Positions 1 through 5,015 of a stretch of 5,023 nt of DNA are shown here, piece by piece (the first letter of the stretch is position 1; each line of letters starts with the position of its first letter). The DNA lies in assembly GCA_003647435.1 (NCBI GenBank), contig QMMV01000188.1:1-5023 (forward strand), given 5' to 3'. The notes under the pieces were generated by a model. That model was given only the letters and a program-made list of their open reading frames with translations. It had not been told where the DNA came from and did not search any database. This stretch comes from Deltaproteobacteria bacterium (GTDB taxonomy: Bacteria; Desulfobacterota; Desulfobacteria; Desulfobacterales; C00003060). The position numbers and the translations under genes were made by a program.

Positions 1-63
1 AGTGAAACCTACTACCCCATGCCTGGCAGAAGTTTCTATGGCGGACTGGAGTGGAGGTTTTAA
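1..63 (+). CDS. C-terminal tail of an outer-membrane beta-barrel protein, probably a TonB-dependent receptor (5' part outside the window)
   Basis: The first frame is open from base 1 and gives SETYYPMPGRSFYGGLEWRF followed by TAA at 61-63. This is the typical last strand of a TonB-dependent receptor: a tyrosine, a PGR turn (residues 8-10 of the fragment), alternating aromatic and small residues, and a terminal phenylalanine, the signal read by the BAM assembly machinery. Such receptors import ferric siderophores, cobalamin, nickel complexes or sugars across the outer membrane using TonB energy. Only 20 residues are visible, so the substrate cannot be told and another barrel family remains possible. 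It lies on the same strand as the ugp genes but 557 bases before ugpB, so a shared transcript is not obvious. No clear terminator follows its stop codon. Confidence 0.72.
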   Translation, partial: SETYYPMPGRSFYGGLEWRF

Positions 64-94
64 TCGAACTCTTAAGCAAAGAAAGAAAAAGAAC

Positions 95-124
95 TTGACA
101 GTTTGCTATTAACGAATATAGATT
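95..124 (+). promoter_or_regulatory. possible sigma-70 promoter
   Basis: A perfect -35 hexamer TTGACA lies at 95-100. The best -10 candidates are TAGATT at 119-124 (18-base spacer, 4 of 6, keeping the important TA and final T) or TATAGA at 117-122 (16-base spacer, 4 of 6). A start near 130 would give a leader of about 490 nt before ugpB and would include the 163-178 segment complementary to the ugpB ribosome-binding region. No transcription data can be seen, and a good -35 alone occurs often by chance in AT-rich DNA. Confidence 0.35.
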
Positions 125-144
125 TTGGATGGAGAGTAGCTCGT

Positions 145-360
145 CTACCACAATGCACAACATCCTTTTTTGAAGAGGCACAAAGAAATGGATTGCACCT
201 CATCAACCACAGCCTCTTTCGATGCTTCAGCGACCTTGGCCGGGCCACCCTTCGCTACAAAGCTTCTCGGGTTGATTCTGAGTTTTCCTGAAAATACTAA
301 TGCTTGTTTCTTGCCACTTGCACCGCTGCTTCCCTTGCTGGATTTTTGAGTAAAACCTTT
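145..360 (-). pseudogene. possible gene remnant: 71-codon open minus-strand frame without a start codon
   Basis: On the minus strand one frame is open from just after a TAA (361-363) to a TAG (145-147), 71 sense codons. It has no ATG, and GTG or TTG occur only in its last third. In the middle, about 16 of 21 successive codons begin with G (the stretch reading VAKGGPAKVAEASKEAVVDE), a composition typical of real coding DNA and unlike the other frames here. The predicted end, ISLCLFKKG and then CCALW, resembles in frame the end of the 22-codon ORF at 550-618 (ISNLFKKGG). I do not recognise the family. It may be a decayed gene, an inverted duplicate fragment of something else, or chance. No ribosome-binding site or start supports present-day translation. 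Confidence 0.25.
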
Positions 361-417
361 TTATAAAGAAAAACCCTTTTACCTTTTTCAGATTTCAGAA
401 TTTGCAAAAAAGAATAT

Positions 418-438
418 GTGCCACCAAAAAAGGTGGTG
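418..438. repeat. small hairpin with A6 loop
   Basis: CCACC (421-425) pairs with GGTGG (432-436) across an AAAAAA loop, extended by two G-T wobbles (420 with 437, 419 with 438). The stem is short and lacks a following T-run on the + strand, so it is not a convincing terminator. It sits directly before the GC-rich hairpin at 441-464, so the two may form a tandem folded segment in the ugp leader. Confidence 0.3.
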
Positions 439-440
439 AC

Positions 441-464
441 TCCCGCGTTCACGCGAAAGCGGGA
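441..464. repeat. REP-like GC palindrome
   Basis: TCCCGC (441-446) and GCGGGA (459-464) form a perfect 6-bp stem around a 12-base loop. Inside, CGCGT (444-448) and ACGCG (451-455) can pair instead, so two mutually exclusive folds exist. The outer arms with the central GCGAAAGC recall the dispersed TTCCCGC/GCGGGAA palindromes common between genes in many Gram-negative genomes, although this copy looks irregular. Its possible roles are mRNA protection or a transposase (RAYT)-mobilised remnant; neither can be decided from one copy. Confidence 0.4.
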
Positions 465-532
465 AGCCTGAAAACTTACACCTTTTCCGCGTTCGTGACA
501 TCATGCTTCTCAGATCCGAAAGGCACAGGGAA

Positions 533-543
533 AAGGGGGTGAT
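533..543 (+). promoter_or_regulatory. strong Shine-Dalgarno of the 22-codon leader ORF
   Basis: AAGGGGGTGAT matches the full anti-16S complement AAGGAGGTGAT at 10 of 11 positions. Its G-core (535-539) is 10 bases before the ATG at 550, an efficient distance. It is better than the sites before ugpA, ugpE or ugpC, and it is the main reason to take the tiny ORF seriously. Confidence 0.5.
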
Positions 544-549
544 AAAAGG

Positions 550-618
550 ATGAATAAGGGGTCTTTTCGGAAAGGTATTAAAGCGATTTCTAACCTCTTC
601 AAAAAAGGAGGGACCTAA
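550..618 (+). CDS. putative 22-residue leader peptide immediately upstream of ugpB
   Basis: ATG at 550 opens 22 codons, MNKGSFRKGI then KAISNLFKKGGT, ending at TAA 616-618. The stop is two bases before the ugpB ATG (621), and the ugpB Shine-Dalgarno AGGAGG (606-611) lies inside its last codons. Ribosomes terminating here could re-initiate on ugpB, or could open structure over its ribosome-binding site. The peptide is strongly basic (six Lys or Arg, no acidic residue) and possibly amphipathic. It has no signal sequence, no membrane segment, and no run of one amino acid that would suggest classical attenuation. The frame has no alternative start before the ATG, the nearest upstream stop being TGA at 496-498. 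I do not recognise the peptide. The alternative is a chance ORF in a purine-rich leader. Confidence 0.4.
   Translation: MNKGSFRKGIKAISNLFKKGGT
606..611 (+). promoter_or_regulatory. ugpB ribosome-binding site (AGGAGG), inside a long-range complementary segment
   Basis: AGGAGG ends nine bases before the ATG at 621, which fixes that start. Bases 594-609, covering the first four bases of this site, are the exact reverse complement of 163-178, so the site could be masked by a distant leader segment in the same RNA or by a separate small RNA from that region. Confidence 0.75.
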
Positions 619-620
619 AG

Positions 621-1943
621 ATGAAAGGAAGAAGCTATCTTGTTTCCATGTTAGCAGGGTTGTTAGCCGGCATCTTTTTCGTTGCAATGACCCCGACGGT
701 CTCCCAGGCGGTGACGAAAATCTCCTTCTGGCATGCCATGAGCGGAAGAAGGCTTCCGGCTGTGGAAAGGATCGTCAACGGGTTCAACGCGGCCCACCCA
801 GATATCAAGGTCGAGGCCCAGTTCATGGGTAAGTACAAAGAGGTTATCGCCAAGACCATCGCCGCAGTCAAAGCTGGAAAGCCACCACACATAGCACAGG
901 TATACGAGGTCGGCTTTCAGACCATGTACGACAGCGGGGCCATTATTCCTGTCTATAAACTGTTCAAACCCGGAGAAGTGGACTTCGGTGATGTGGTATG
1001 GCCGATCAGGGATTACTATTCCGTCAAAGGAAAGCTGTATTCCATGCCCTTCAACTCTTCCACGGCCATGCTATATTACAACAAAGACCTGTTTAGAAAG
1101 GCAGGCCTTGACCCAAACAGACCACCCACAACATATAAAGACCTTGAGAGGATAGGAAAAAAACTCGTCGAATCCGGAGTTGTTCCCTACGGCTTTTCCA
1201 CCGGTTGGCCTTCCTGGATTTTTGAACAGGCCCATGCTTACCATAATCAATATTATGCCAACCATCAAAACGGCAGAAAGGGAAGATCAACAAAGGTATA
1301 TTTCAACAAGCCGTTTGGCGTAAAGTACGCGAAAACGATGACGCGTTTTTCCAACGAAAAGGTATATATCTTCGGTGGAAGGGAATACTCGGCAAACAAG
1401 TCCTTTCTGGCGCAGCAAATCGCCATGCTGATCCAGTCTACGTCTTCGGTTGGATCCATCGAGAAGGCAGCAAAGGGAAAATTCGAGTTGGGGACGACCT
1501 TTTTGCCCAGGTTCGAAGGTTATCCCAGGGGTAATTCGGTTATCGGCGGCGCTACCCTATGGGTGCTCAAGGGACATTCCAAAAAGGAGAATGCTGCAGT
1601 TAAAGAGTTCTTGAAATGGATCATCAAACCCGAGGTCACCATGCAGTGGCACAAGGACACAGGATACTTCCCTGTTACCAATAGCGCTGTAAAAAGGTTG
1701 CTGGATGAGGGCTGGTTCAGTAAACATCCGAACCATCTGACCGCCTTCCTGCAAATTTTGTCTGGTGTGAAAACTCCTATGTCACAAGGGGTAAGATTAG
1801 GCAACTTTGTGGAGATACGAAATATCGTCCAGACTGCGCTTGAAAAGTGCTTTGCCGGGACCGCTCCTCCCAAAGCTGCCCTGGATGAAGCAGCAAAAAA
1901 GGCAAACCGCGTACTGAAAGAGTACACAGAGCTTTATAAGTAG
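621..1943 (+). CDS. ugpB: periplasmic sn-glycerol-3-phosphate-binding protein UgpB
   Basis: This 440-residue extracellular solute-binding protein (family 1) captures sn-glycerol-3-phosphate or glycerophosphodiesters in the periplasm and delivers them to UgpA-UgpE. Length matches E. coli UgpB (438). The Sec signal peptide has a basic start (MKGR), a hydrophobic core (7-23) and probable cleavage after SQA (28-30). Family landmarks are SFWHAM (35-40), YEVG (95-98), FNSST (144-148), LYYNKD (151-156), GWPSW (195-199), IGGATLW (308-314), WHKDTGYFPV (343-352) and RLGN (392-395). Aligned by eye with E. coli UgpB from memory, the pocket residues Y42, E66, S121, W169, W172, Y323 and R374 (mature numbering) correspond to Y72, E96, S147, W196, W199, Y349 and R400 here, all conserved. 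This supports the phosphate-ester assignment over a plain sugar binder. The start is fixed by AGGAGG at 606-611. It is the first gene of the operon and is followed by a terminator-like hairpin. Confidence 0.93.
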   Translation: MKGRSYLVSMLAGLLAGIFFVAMTPTVSQAVTKISFWHAMSGRRLPAVERIVNGFNAAHPDIKVEAQFMGKYKEVIAKTIAAVKAGKPPHIAQVYEVGFQTMYDSGAIIPVYKLFKPGEVDFGDVVWPIRDYYSVKGKLYSMPFNSSTAMLYYNKDLFRKAGLDPNRPPTTYKDLERIGKKLVESGVVPYGFSTGWPSWIFEQAHAYHNQYYANHQNGRKGRSTKVYFNKPFGVKYAKTMTRFSNEKVYIFGGREYSANKSFLAQQIAMLIQSTSSVGSIEKAAKGKFELGTTFLPRFEGYPRGNSVIGGATLWVLKGHSKKENAAVKEFLKWIIKPEVTMQWHKDTGYFPVTNSAVKRLLDEGWFSKHPNHLTAFLQILSGVKTPMSQGVRLGNFVEIRNIVQTALEKCFAGTAPPKAALDEAAKKANRVLKEYTELYK

Positions 1944-1959
1944 AGGTAAAAAGGAGCAT

Positions 1960-1997
1960 AAGGGGGAGAGTTCCCAAATGACTCTCCCCTTTATTTT
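1960..1997 (+). terminator. terminator-like stem-loop between ugpB and ugpA
   Basis: Bases 1960-1971 pair with 1981-1992: nine Watson-Crick pairs (GGGGAGAGT with ACTCTCCCC), then one G-T and two A-T pairs, around a 9-base loop. The T-rich tail TTTATTTT (1990-1997) follows at once. It is an intrinsic terminator in form, but it stands inside the operon, so partial termination is expected. In many importers such a hairpin after the binding-protein gene protects the upstream mRNA and lowers permease synthesis. Confidence 0.8.
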
Positions 1998-2004
1998 GTG
2001 AGAT

Positions 2005-2886
2005 ATGGGCAGCCGATTTCCTAATAAGATACTTCCATATGTTATTGTCGCTCCTTCTGTTGTTATCGTTGTCATTTTCCTGATCGTTCCCTCTATTGAG
2101 TCTGTTTACCTGAGCCTGTTTAGCGTATCTCCATTCGGTAATAAATTGATCTTCAAGGGCTTTGCGAATTTCATCACTCTGTTCAGAGACATGGAATACC
2201 TGAATAGTCTCAGCCGGAGCCTTGTTTTTACCTCCTTTATCGTCTTCGTCGGGTTGGCGGTTTCCCTCGGCCTTGCAGTGCTGGCAAACCTGAAATTGAG
2301 AGGCGCAGGTATTTACCGGACCGCCCTTATCTGGCCGTATGCCCTGTCTCCAGCCGTTGCCGGAACGATCTGGGCGCTCCTTTGTGACCCGGCCACCGGT
2401 GTAGCCGTCTACCTTGTTAAGCTGATAACCGGTCATACCTACAATTGGATGACCAGCGGAAATCTTGCCCTCGCTATCGTCACTCTGGCAGCCACCTGGA
2501 GGATGCTGGGATACAATGTCATCTTCTTTCTTGCCGGGCTGCAGAGCATTCCCAGGGAACTGCTTGAAGCAGCGGCCATCGACGGCGCAAGCCCTTTCAG
2601 GCGCTTCTGGAAGGTAACCTTTCCCCTGCTATCACCGATAACCTTTTTTCTGTTTGTAATGAATTCCCTGTACGGATTCTTCGAGGTTTTTGGTCTTATC
2701 GATGTGATGACACAAGGCGGCCCGGGAAAAGCCACAAATATCCTGGTCTACAAGCTGTATGAAGATGGGTTTGTTAACTTCCGGACCGGTTTTGCCTCCG
2801 CGCAATCTATCGTCCTGTTTGTGTTTGTTGCAATATTGACCATAATACAGTTCCGCTTTGCCGGAAGGCGAGTTTTTTATAGGTAG
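2005..2886 (+). CDS. ugpA: glycerol-3-phosphate ABC transporter permease UgpA
   Basis: This inner-membrane permease of 293 residues (E. coli UgpA is about 295) forms half of the translocation channel with UgpE. Six membrane segments are visible at roughly 11-31, 72-97, 105-126, 155-176, 207-228 and 265-284. The cytoplasmic EAA loop that docks on the ATPase is at 188-209 (EAAAIDGASPFRRF...PLL). UgpA-like stretches are LPYVIVAPS near the N-terminus, LQSIPRELLEAAAIDGA, the TQGGPGKAT segment (236-244) and the end AQSIVLFVFVAILTIIQFRF. The ATG at 2005 is the only reasonable start because an in-frame TGA lies at 1999-2001. It has no recognisable Shine-Dalgarno directly before it, and the T-run of the intergenic hairpin ends only seven bases upstream. 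Translation may therefore be weak or helped by the folded hairpin. ugpE follows after nine bases. Confidence 0.93.
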   Translation: MGSRFPNKILPYVIVAPSVVIVVIFLIVPSIESVYLSLFSVSPFGNKLIFKGFANFITLFRDMEYLNSLSRSLVFTSFIVFVGLAVSLGLAVLANLKLRGAGIYRTALIWPYALSPAVAGTIWALLCDPATGVAVYLVKLITGHTYNWMTSGNLALAIVTLAATWRMLGYNVIFFLAGLQSIPRELLEAAAIDGASPFRRFWKVTFPLLSPITFFLFVMNSLYGFFEVFGLIDVMTQGGPGKATNILVYKLYEDGFVNFRTGFASAQSIVLFVFVAILTIIQFRFAGRRVFYR

Positions 2887-2889
2887 GTG
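2881..2889 (+). promoter_or_regulatory. Shine-Dalgarno that selects the ATG start of ugpE
   Basis: AGGTAGGTG overlaps the ugpA stop (TAG 2884-2886). Its AGGTG part (2885-2889) is six bases before the ATG at 2896. It therefore fits ATG 2896, not the in-frame GTG at 2887, which lies inside the site. This position suggests translational coupling of ugpE to ugpA. Confidence 0.55.
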
Positions 2890-2895
2890 CTAAAA

Positions 2896-3726
2896 ATGGG
2901 TTATTCAAAAAGGTTTACAATCTTTGCACACATCGCCCTGATCGGCAGCATTCTTATTATCGCCTTCCCTGTGATTTTTGCACTTATCGTAAGTACTCAT
3001 ACCTTTCAGGAATCGTTTGCGTTTCCGCCGCCGTTCCACATTGGCGGCAATATCGTCCATAACTATGTGGCGGCGTGGAACCGGGTGGATATGGGTCGCT
3101 TGCTTTTTAACAGTAGCTTTATATCTGTTGCCGTATCAATCGGAAAGATCGGCCTTTCGATGCTCGCAGCTTTTGCTTTTACTTATTTCGGCGATTTCAG
3201 GGGAAAATATTTCTTTTTCATCCTGATCCTCATCACACACATGCTCCCGTTGCCGATCCGAATTGTCCCCACCTTTGAGCTGATGGACGACTTCCACTGG
3301 ATCAATAGTTATTATGCCCTTACCATCCCCTTCTTCGCCAGCGCCACCGGGATGCTTTTGTTCAGACAGTTCTTTCTAACCGTGCCTGATGATCTTTGTG
3401 ATGCAGCAAGAATGGATGGGGCCGGGCCAATGAAATTTTTCTGGAAGATACTCGTCCCTCTGTCTAAAACAAATATGATGGCGCTGTTTCTGATCGAATT
3501 CATCTATATGTGGAACCAGTACCTTTGGCCGTTGATCGTGACCAATACTAATGATATGAGGGTAGTGCAGATAGGCATAAAGATGCTTTTAGCCGGCGAA
3601 GAACAGGCTGCCGAATGGAACGTGATTATGGCTGGAACGATCACTGCCATGATCCCGCCTCTTATTATTCTCCTTCTCATGCAAAGCAGTCTTGTCAAGG
3701 GATTCGTGATGAGGCAGGAGAAATAA
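2896..3726 (+). CDS. ugpE: glycerol-3-phosphate ABC transporter permease UgpE
   Basis: This is the second inner-membrane permease, 276 residues from ATG 2896 (279 if the GTG at 2887 is used; E. coli UgpE is 281). Membrane segments lie near 9-31, 69-97, 105-128, 140-160, 192-215 and 244-264. The EAA loop is at 169-190 (DAARMDGAGPMKFF...PLS). Very close agreement with E. coli UgpE as remembered includes LTIPFFASATGMLLFRQFF (142-160), PLSKTN (188-193), the IYMWNQYLWPL segment (203-213) and GIKMLLAGEE (227-236). That local identity goes well beyond generic sugar permeases and supports the ugp assignment. It pairs with UgpA to form the channel and docks on UgpC through the EAA loop. The ATG at 2896 is preferred for its AGGTG site. 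Confidence 0.92.
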   Translation: MGYSKRFTIFAHIALIGSILIIAFPVIFALIVSTHTFQESFAFPPPFHIGGNIVHNYVAAWNRVDMGRLLFNSSFISVAVSIGKIGLSMLAAFAFTYFGDFRGKYFFFILILITHMLPLPIRIVPTFELMDDFHWINSYYALTIPFFASATGMLLFRQFFLTVPDDLCDAARMDGAGPMKFFWKILVPLSKTNMMALFLIEFIYMWNQYLWPLIVTNTNDMRVVQIGIKMLLAGEEQAAEWNVIMAGTITAMIPPLIILLLMQSSLVKGFVMRQEK

Positions 3727-3770
3727 CCGGCCGGGGGTTTGCCCCATAGGAGTCGCGGAGTGTTGGAATA
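3727..3770 (+). other. first part of the ugpE-ugpC gap with a small GC hairpin
   Basis: GGGG at 3733-3736 can pair with CCCC at 3742-3745 in a short stem. No T-run follows, so this is not a terminator. GGAG at 3757-3760 stands ten bases before the ATG of the 20-codon ORF at 3771. I found no acceptable promoter pair in the 94-base gap. Confidence 0.35.
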
Positions 3771-3833
3771 ATGGGATACTGGAACGTCTGGTTTAGAGAA
3801 AGCACATATAGCACAGGGTTATGGCAGAAATAA
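3771..3833 (+). CDS. putative 20-residue ORF overlapping the start of ugpC
   Basis: ATG at 3771 opens 20 codons (MGYWNVWFRE then STYSTGLWQK) ending at TAA 3831-3833, thirteen bases inside ugpC in another frame. GGAG at 3757-3760 gives it a passable ribosome-binding site, whereas the ugpC ATG (3821) has only AGGG two bases away, too close to work normally. Ribosomes finishing this ORF would stop next to the ugpC start and could re-initiate, so it may serve translational coupling in a gap that is otherwise wide for an operon. The peptide is rich in aromatic residues (three Trp, two Tyr, one Phe) and unrecognised. A chance ORF of this size is quite possible. Confidence 0.25.
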   Translation: MGYWNVWFRESTYSTGLWQK

Positions 3834-4930
3834 CATTAAAAAACGTCAATAAGAAATTCGGAGACAACTGGGTAATCCGAGATTTTAATTTAAAGGTTAA
3901 AGACAAGGAATTTGTCGTTCTGGTCGGCCCCTCGGGATGCGGCAAGTCAACTTGCCTGCGGATGATCGCCGGATTAGAGGAAATCACGAGCGGCGAGATA
4001 TATATCGGCGAAAAAATGGTCAACAATGTTCCGGCTAAGGATCGCGACATCGCCATGGTTTTCCAGAGCTATGCCCTGTATCCACACATGAATGTCTTCA
4101 ACAACATGGCCTTTGGTCTGCAAAACAGAAAATTCCCCAAGGACGAAATAAGAAAAAGAGTCGAGGAAGTCGCAGCAATATTGAGCATCAATGAGTTTTT
4201 GGCCAGAAAACCTGCAGAGCTCTCCGGCGGCCAAAGGCAGAGGGTTGCCATGGGCAGGGCGATGGTCCGCAAGCCAAAAGCCTTTCTCTTCGACGAGCCG
4301 CTAAGCAACCTGGATGCCAAGTTGAGGGTCCAGATGCGGGCAGAATTGAGCAAACTCCACGAAAAGCTCGGAACAACTGTCATCTATGTTACTCATGACC
4401 AGGTGGAGGCAATGACTCTGGCCGAACGAATTGTCGTCATGAACGAGGGCCGGATTATGCAGGAAGGAAAACCTCTGGAGGTCTATGAACATCCGAAAAA
4501 TCTGTTCGTGGCCGGCTTTATCGGGAGCCCCGCTATGAATTTCATGGAAGTTAGGGTGGTGGAGGAAAAAGGGAGGCTCTACGTGGAGGGAGAGAGTTTC
4601 CGCTTAGCCATCCCGAAAGGGCTTGAAGATAAATACAGAAACAGGGTCAATGATGAGGTTATTTTCGGAATCCGGCCGGAGCATATGAACGATCACCAGT
4701 TTTCCGGCGACTTCCCTGGAATGGGCATAATGGAAGCGACAGTTGATGTGATTGAGCCTATAGGCTCTGACGTCATTTTAATTGTAATGGCGGGAAAAGA
4801 TCAGCTTACAGCCAAGGTTGACCCGCACACAACGGCCAGAGTTTACAAGCCGATCAAGCTCGCCGTTGACATGAACAACATGCACCTTTTCGACAAAAAA
4901 ACTGGAAATCGTATCAGTTTAGCTTTTTGA
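3821..4930 (+). CDS. ugpC: glycerol-3-phosphate ABC transporter ATP-binding protein UgpC
   Basis: This 369-residue cytoplasmic ATPase of the MalK/UgpC class works as a dimer that powers import through UgpA-UgpE. E. coli UgpC is about 356 residues. All catalytic parts are intact: Walker A GPSGCGKST (36-44), Q-loop VFQSYALYPHM with Q82, signature LSGGQRQRVA (134-143), Walker B AFLFDEP with D158 and E159, D-loop SNLDAK (162-167) and switch His192 (VTHDQVEAM). The GSPAMNF stretch (235-241) leads into the C-terminal TOBE-type regulatory domain with FGIRPEH (282-288), typical of the carbohydrate-uptake-1 ATPases. Sequence alone cannot show whether this ATPase also serves other importers, as MalK-type subunits sometimes do; position after ugpBAE supports the ugp role. 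The ATG at 3821 is the only usable start because TAG lies in frame at 3809-3811. No ugpQ phosphodiesterase gene is seen before the window ends. Confidence 0.92.
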   Translation: MAEITLKNVNKKFGDNWVIRDFNLKVKDKEFVVLVGPSGCGKSTCLRMIAGLEEITSGEIYIGEKMVNNVPAKDRDIAMVFQSYALYPHMNVFNNMAFGLQNRKFPKDEIRKRVEEVAAILSINEFLARKPAELSGGQRQRVAMGRAMVRKPKAFLFDEPLSNLDAKLRVQMRAELSKLHEKLGTTVIYVTHDQVEAMTLAERIVVMNEGRIMQEGKPLEVYEHPKNLFVAGFIGSPAMNFMEVRVVEEKGRLYVEGESFRLAIPKGLEDKYRNRVNDEVIFGIRPEHMNDHQFSGDFPGMGIMEATVDVIEPIGSDVILIVMAGKDQLTAKVDPHTTARVYKPIKLAVDMNNMHLFDKKTGNRISLAF

Positions 4931-4940
4931 AAATATTATT

Positions 4941-5015
4941 GCGGACAGGCCATCCGATTGGAGACCGTCTCAAACTCAGACAGTGAGCCAGTCTCCAATC
5001 GGATGGCCTGTCCGC
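4941..5015. repeat. perfect 25-bp inverted repeat with 25-base spacer downstream of ugpC
   Basis: Bases 4941-4965 are the exact reverse complement of 4991-5015 with no mismatch; the spacer is 4966-4990. Inside the spacer GTCT (4967-4970) can pair with AGAC (4978-4981). GTCTC occurs both at 4967-4971 and at the start of the right arm, so the GAGAC at 4961-4965 has two possible partners. Starting 10 bases after the ugpC stop, it could end or protect the operon mRNA, but the + strand continues CTCCGTATG with no T-run. The minus strand continues AATAATATTTTC, a weak T-rich tail, so it is a better terminator for a gene converging from the right. Other readings are a mobile palindromic (MITE- or REP-like) unit, or an inverted-duplication artefact near a contig end. 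Confidence 0.85.

Larger units (their letters stand above)
64..549. other. 486-base region without a convincing intact gene, between the receptor tail and the ugp leader ORF
   Basis: This stretch is less GC-rich than the genes around it and has several A- and T-runs (for example around 351-415). It contains a possible promoter at 95-124, a minus-strand frame at 145-360 with coding-like composition but no start codon, a small hairpin at 418-438 and a REP-like GC hairpin at 441-464. Bases 163-178 are perfectly complementary to 594-609 at the ugpB ribosome-binding site. I see no tRNA, known riboswitch or clear intrinsic terminator here. Confidence 0.6.

Noticed and set aside
103..291. + strand frame of 62 codons from a TTG start
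   Set aside because: No good ribosome-binding site, and its codons look like the reverse of the more coding-like minus-strand frame at 145-360.
295..330. Possible sigma-54 promoter around TGGCA on the minus strand
   Set aside because: The required TGC element at the correct distance from the GG is missing.
335..367. TATAAA at 362-367 as a -10 box with TTGCTG at 335-340
   Set aside because: The spacer would be 21 bases, too long for sigma-70, and no better -35 is present at 16-18 bases.
418..438. Hairpin as terminator of the receptor gene
   Set aside because: Only five Watson-Crick pairs, no T-run on the + strand, and it is over 350 bases from the receptor stop.
480..520. Possible Pho box (phosphate-starvation control, as for E. 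coli ugp)
   Set aside because: The only similar piece is a single TGACATCA-like stretch; the paired CTGTCAT-type repeats with correct spacing are absent here and elsewhere in the leader.
388..687. Minus-strand frame of 99 codons
   Set aside because: It overlaps the leader ORF, the ugpB start and its signal peptide region, and the translation has no recognisable domain; it is a shadow of the purine-rich + strand.
1777..2436. Minus-strand frame of 219 codons, the longest antisense frame
   Set aside because: It lies across the clear ugpB and ugpA genes and a terminator hairpin, is rich in low-complexity N, D, K and Q, and shows no family motif.
2887..2895. GTG at 2887 as the start of ugpE
   Set aside because: The GTG is inside the AGGTG ribosome-binding sequence that fits the ATG at 2896, and the three extra residues add nothing to the family match.
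4941..5015. Palindrome as an ordinary + strand rho-independent terminator
   Set aside because: No T-run follows the right arm (CTCCGTATG); the stem is far longer than needed, so the simple terminator label is not justified.
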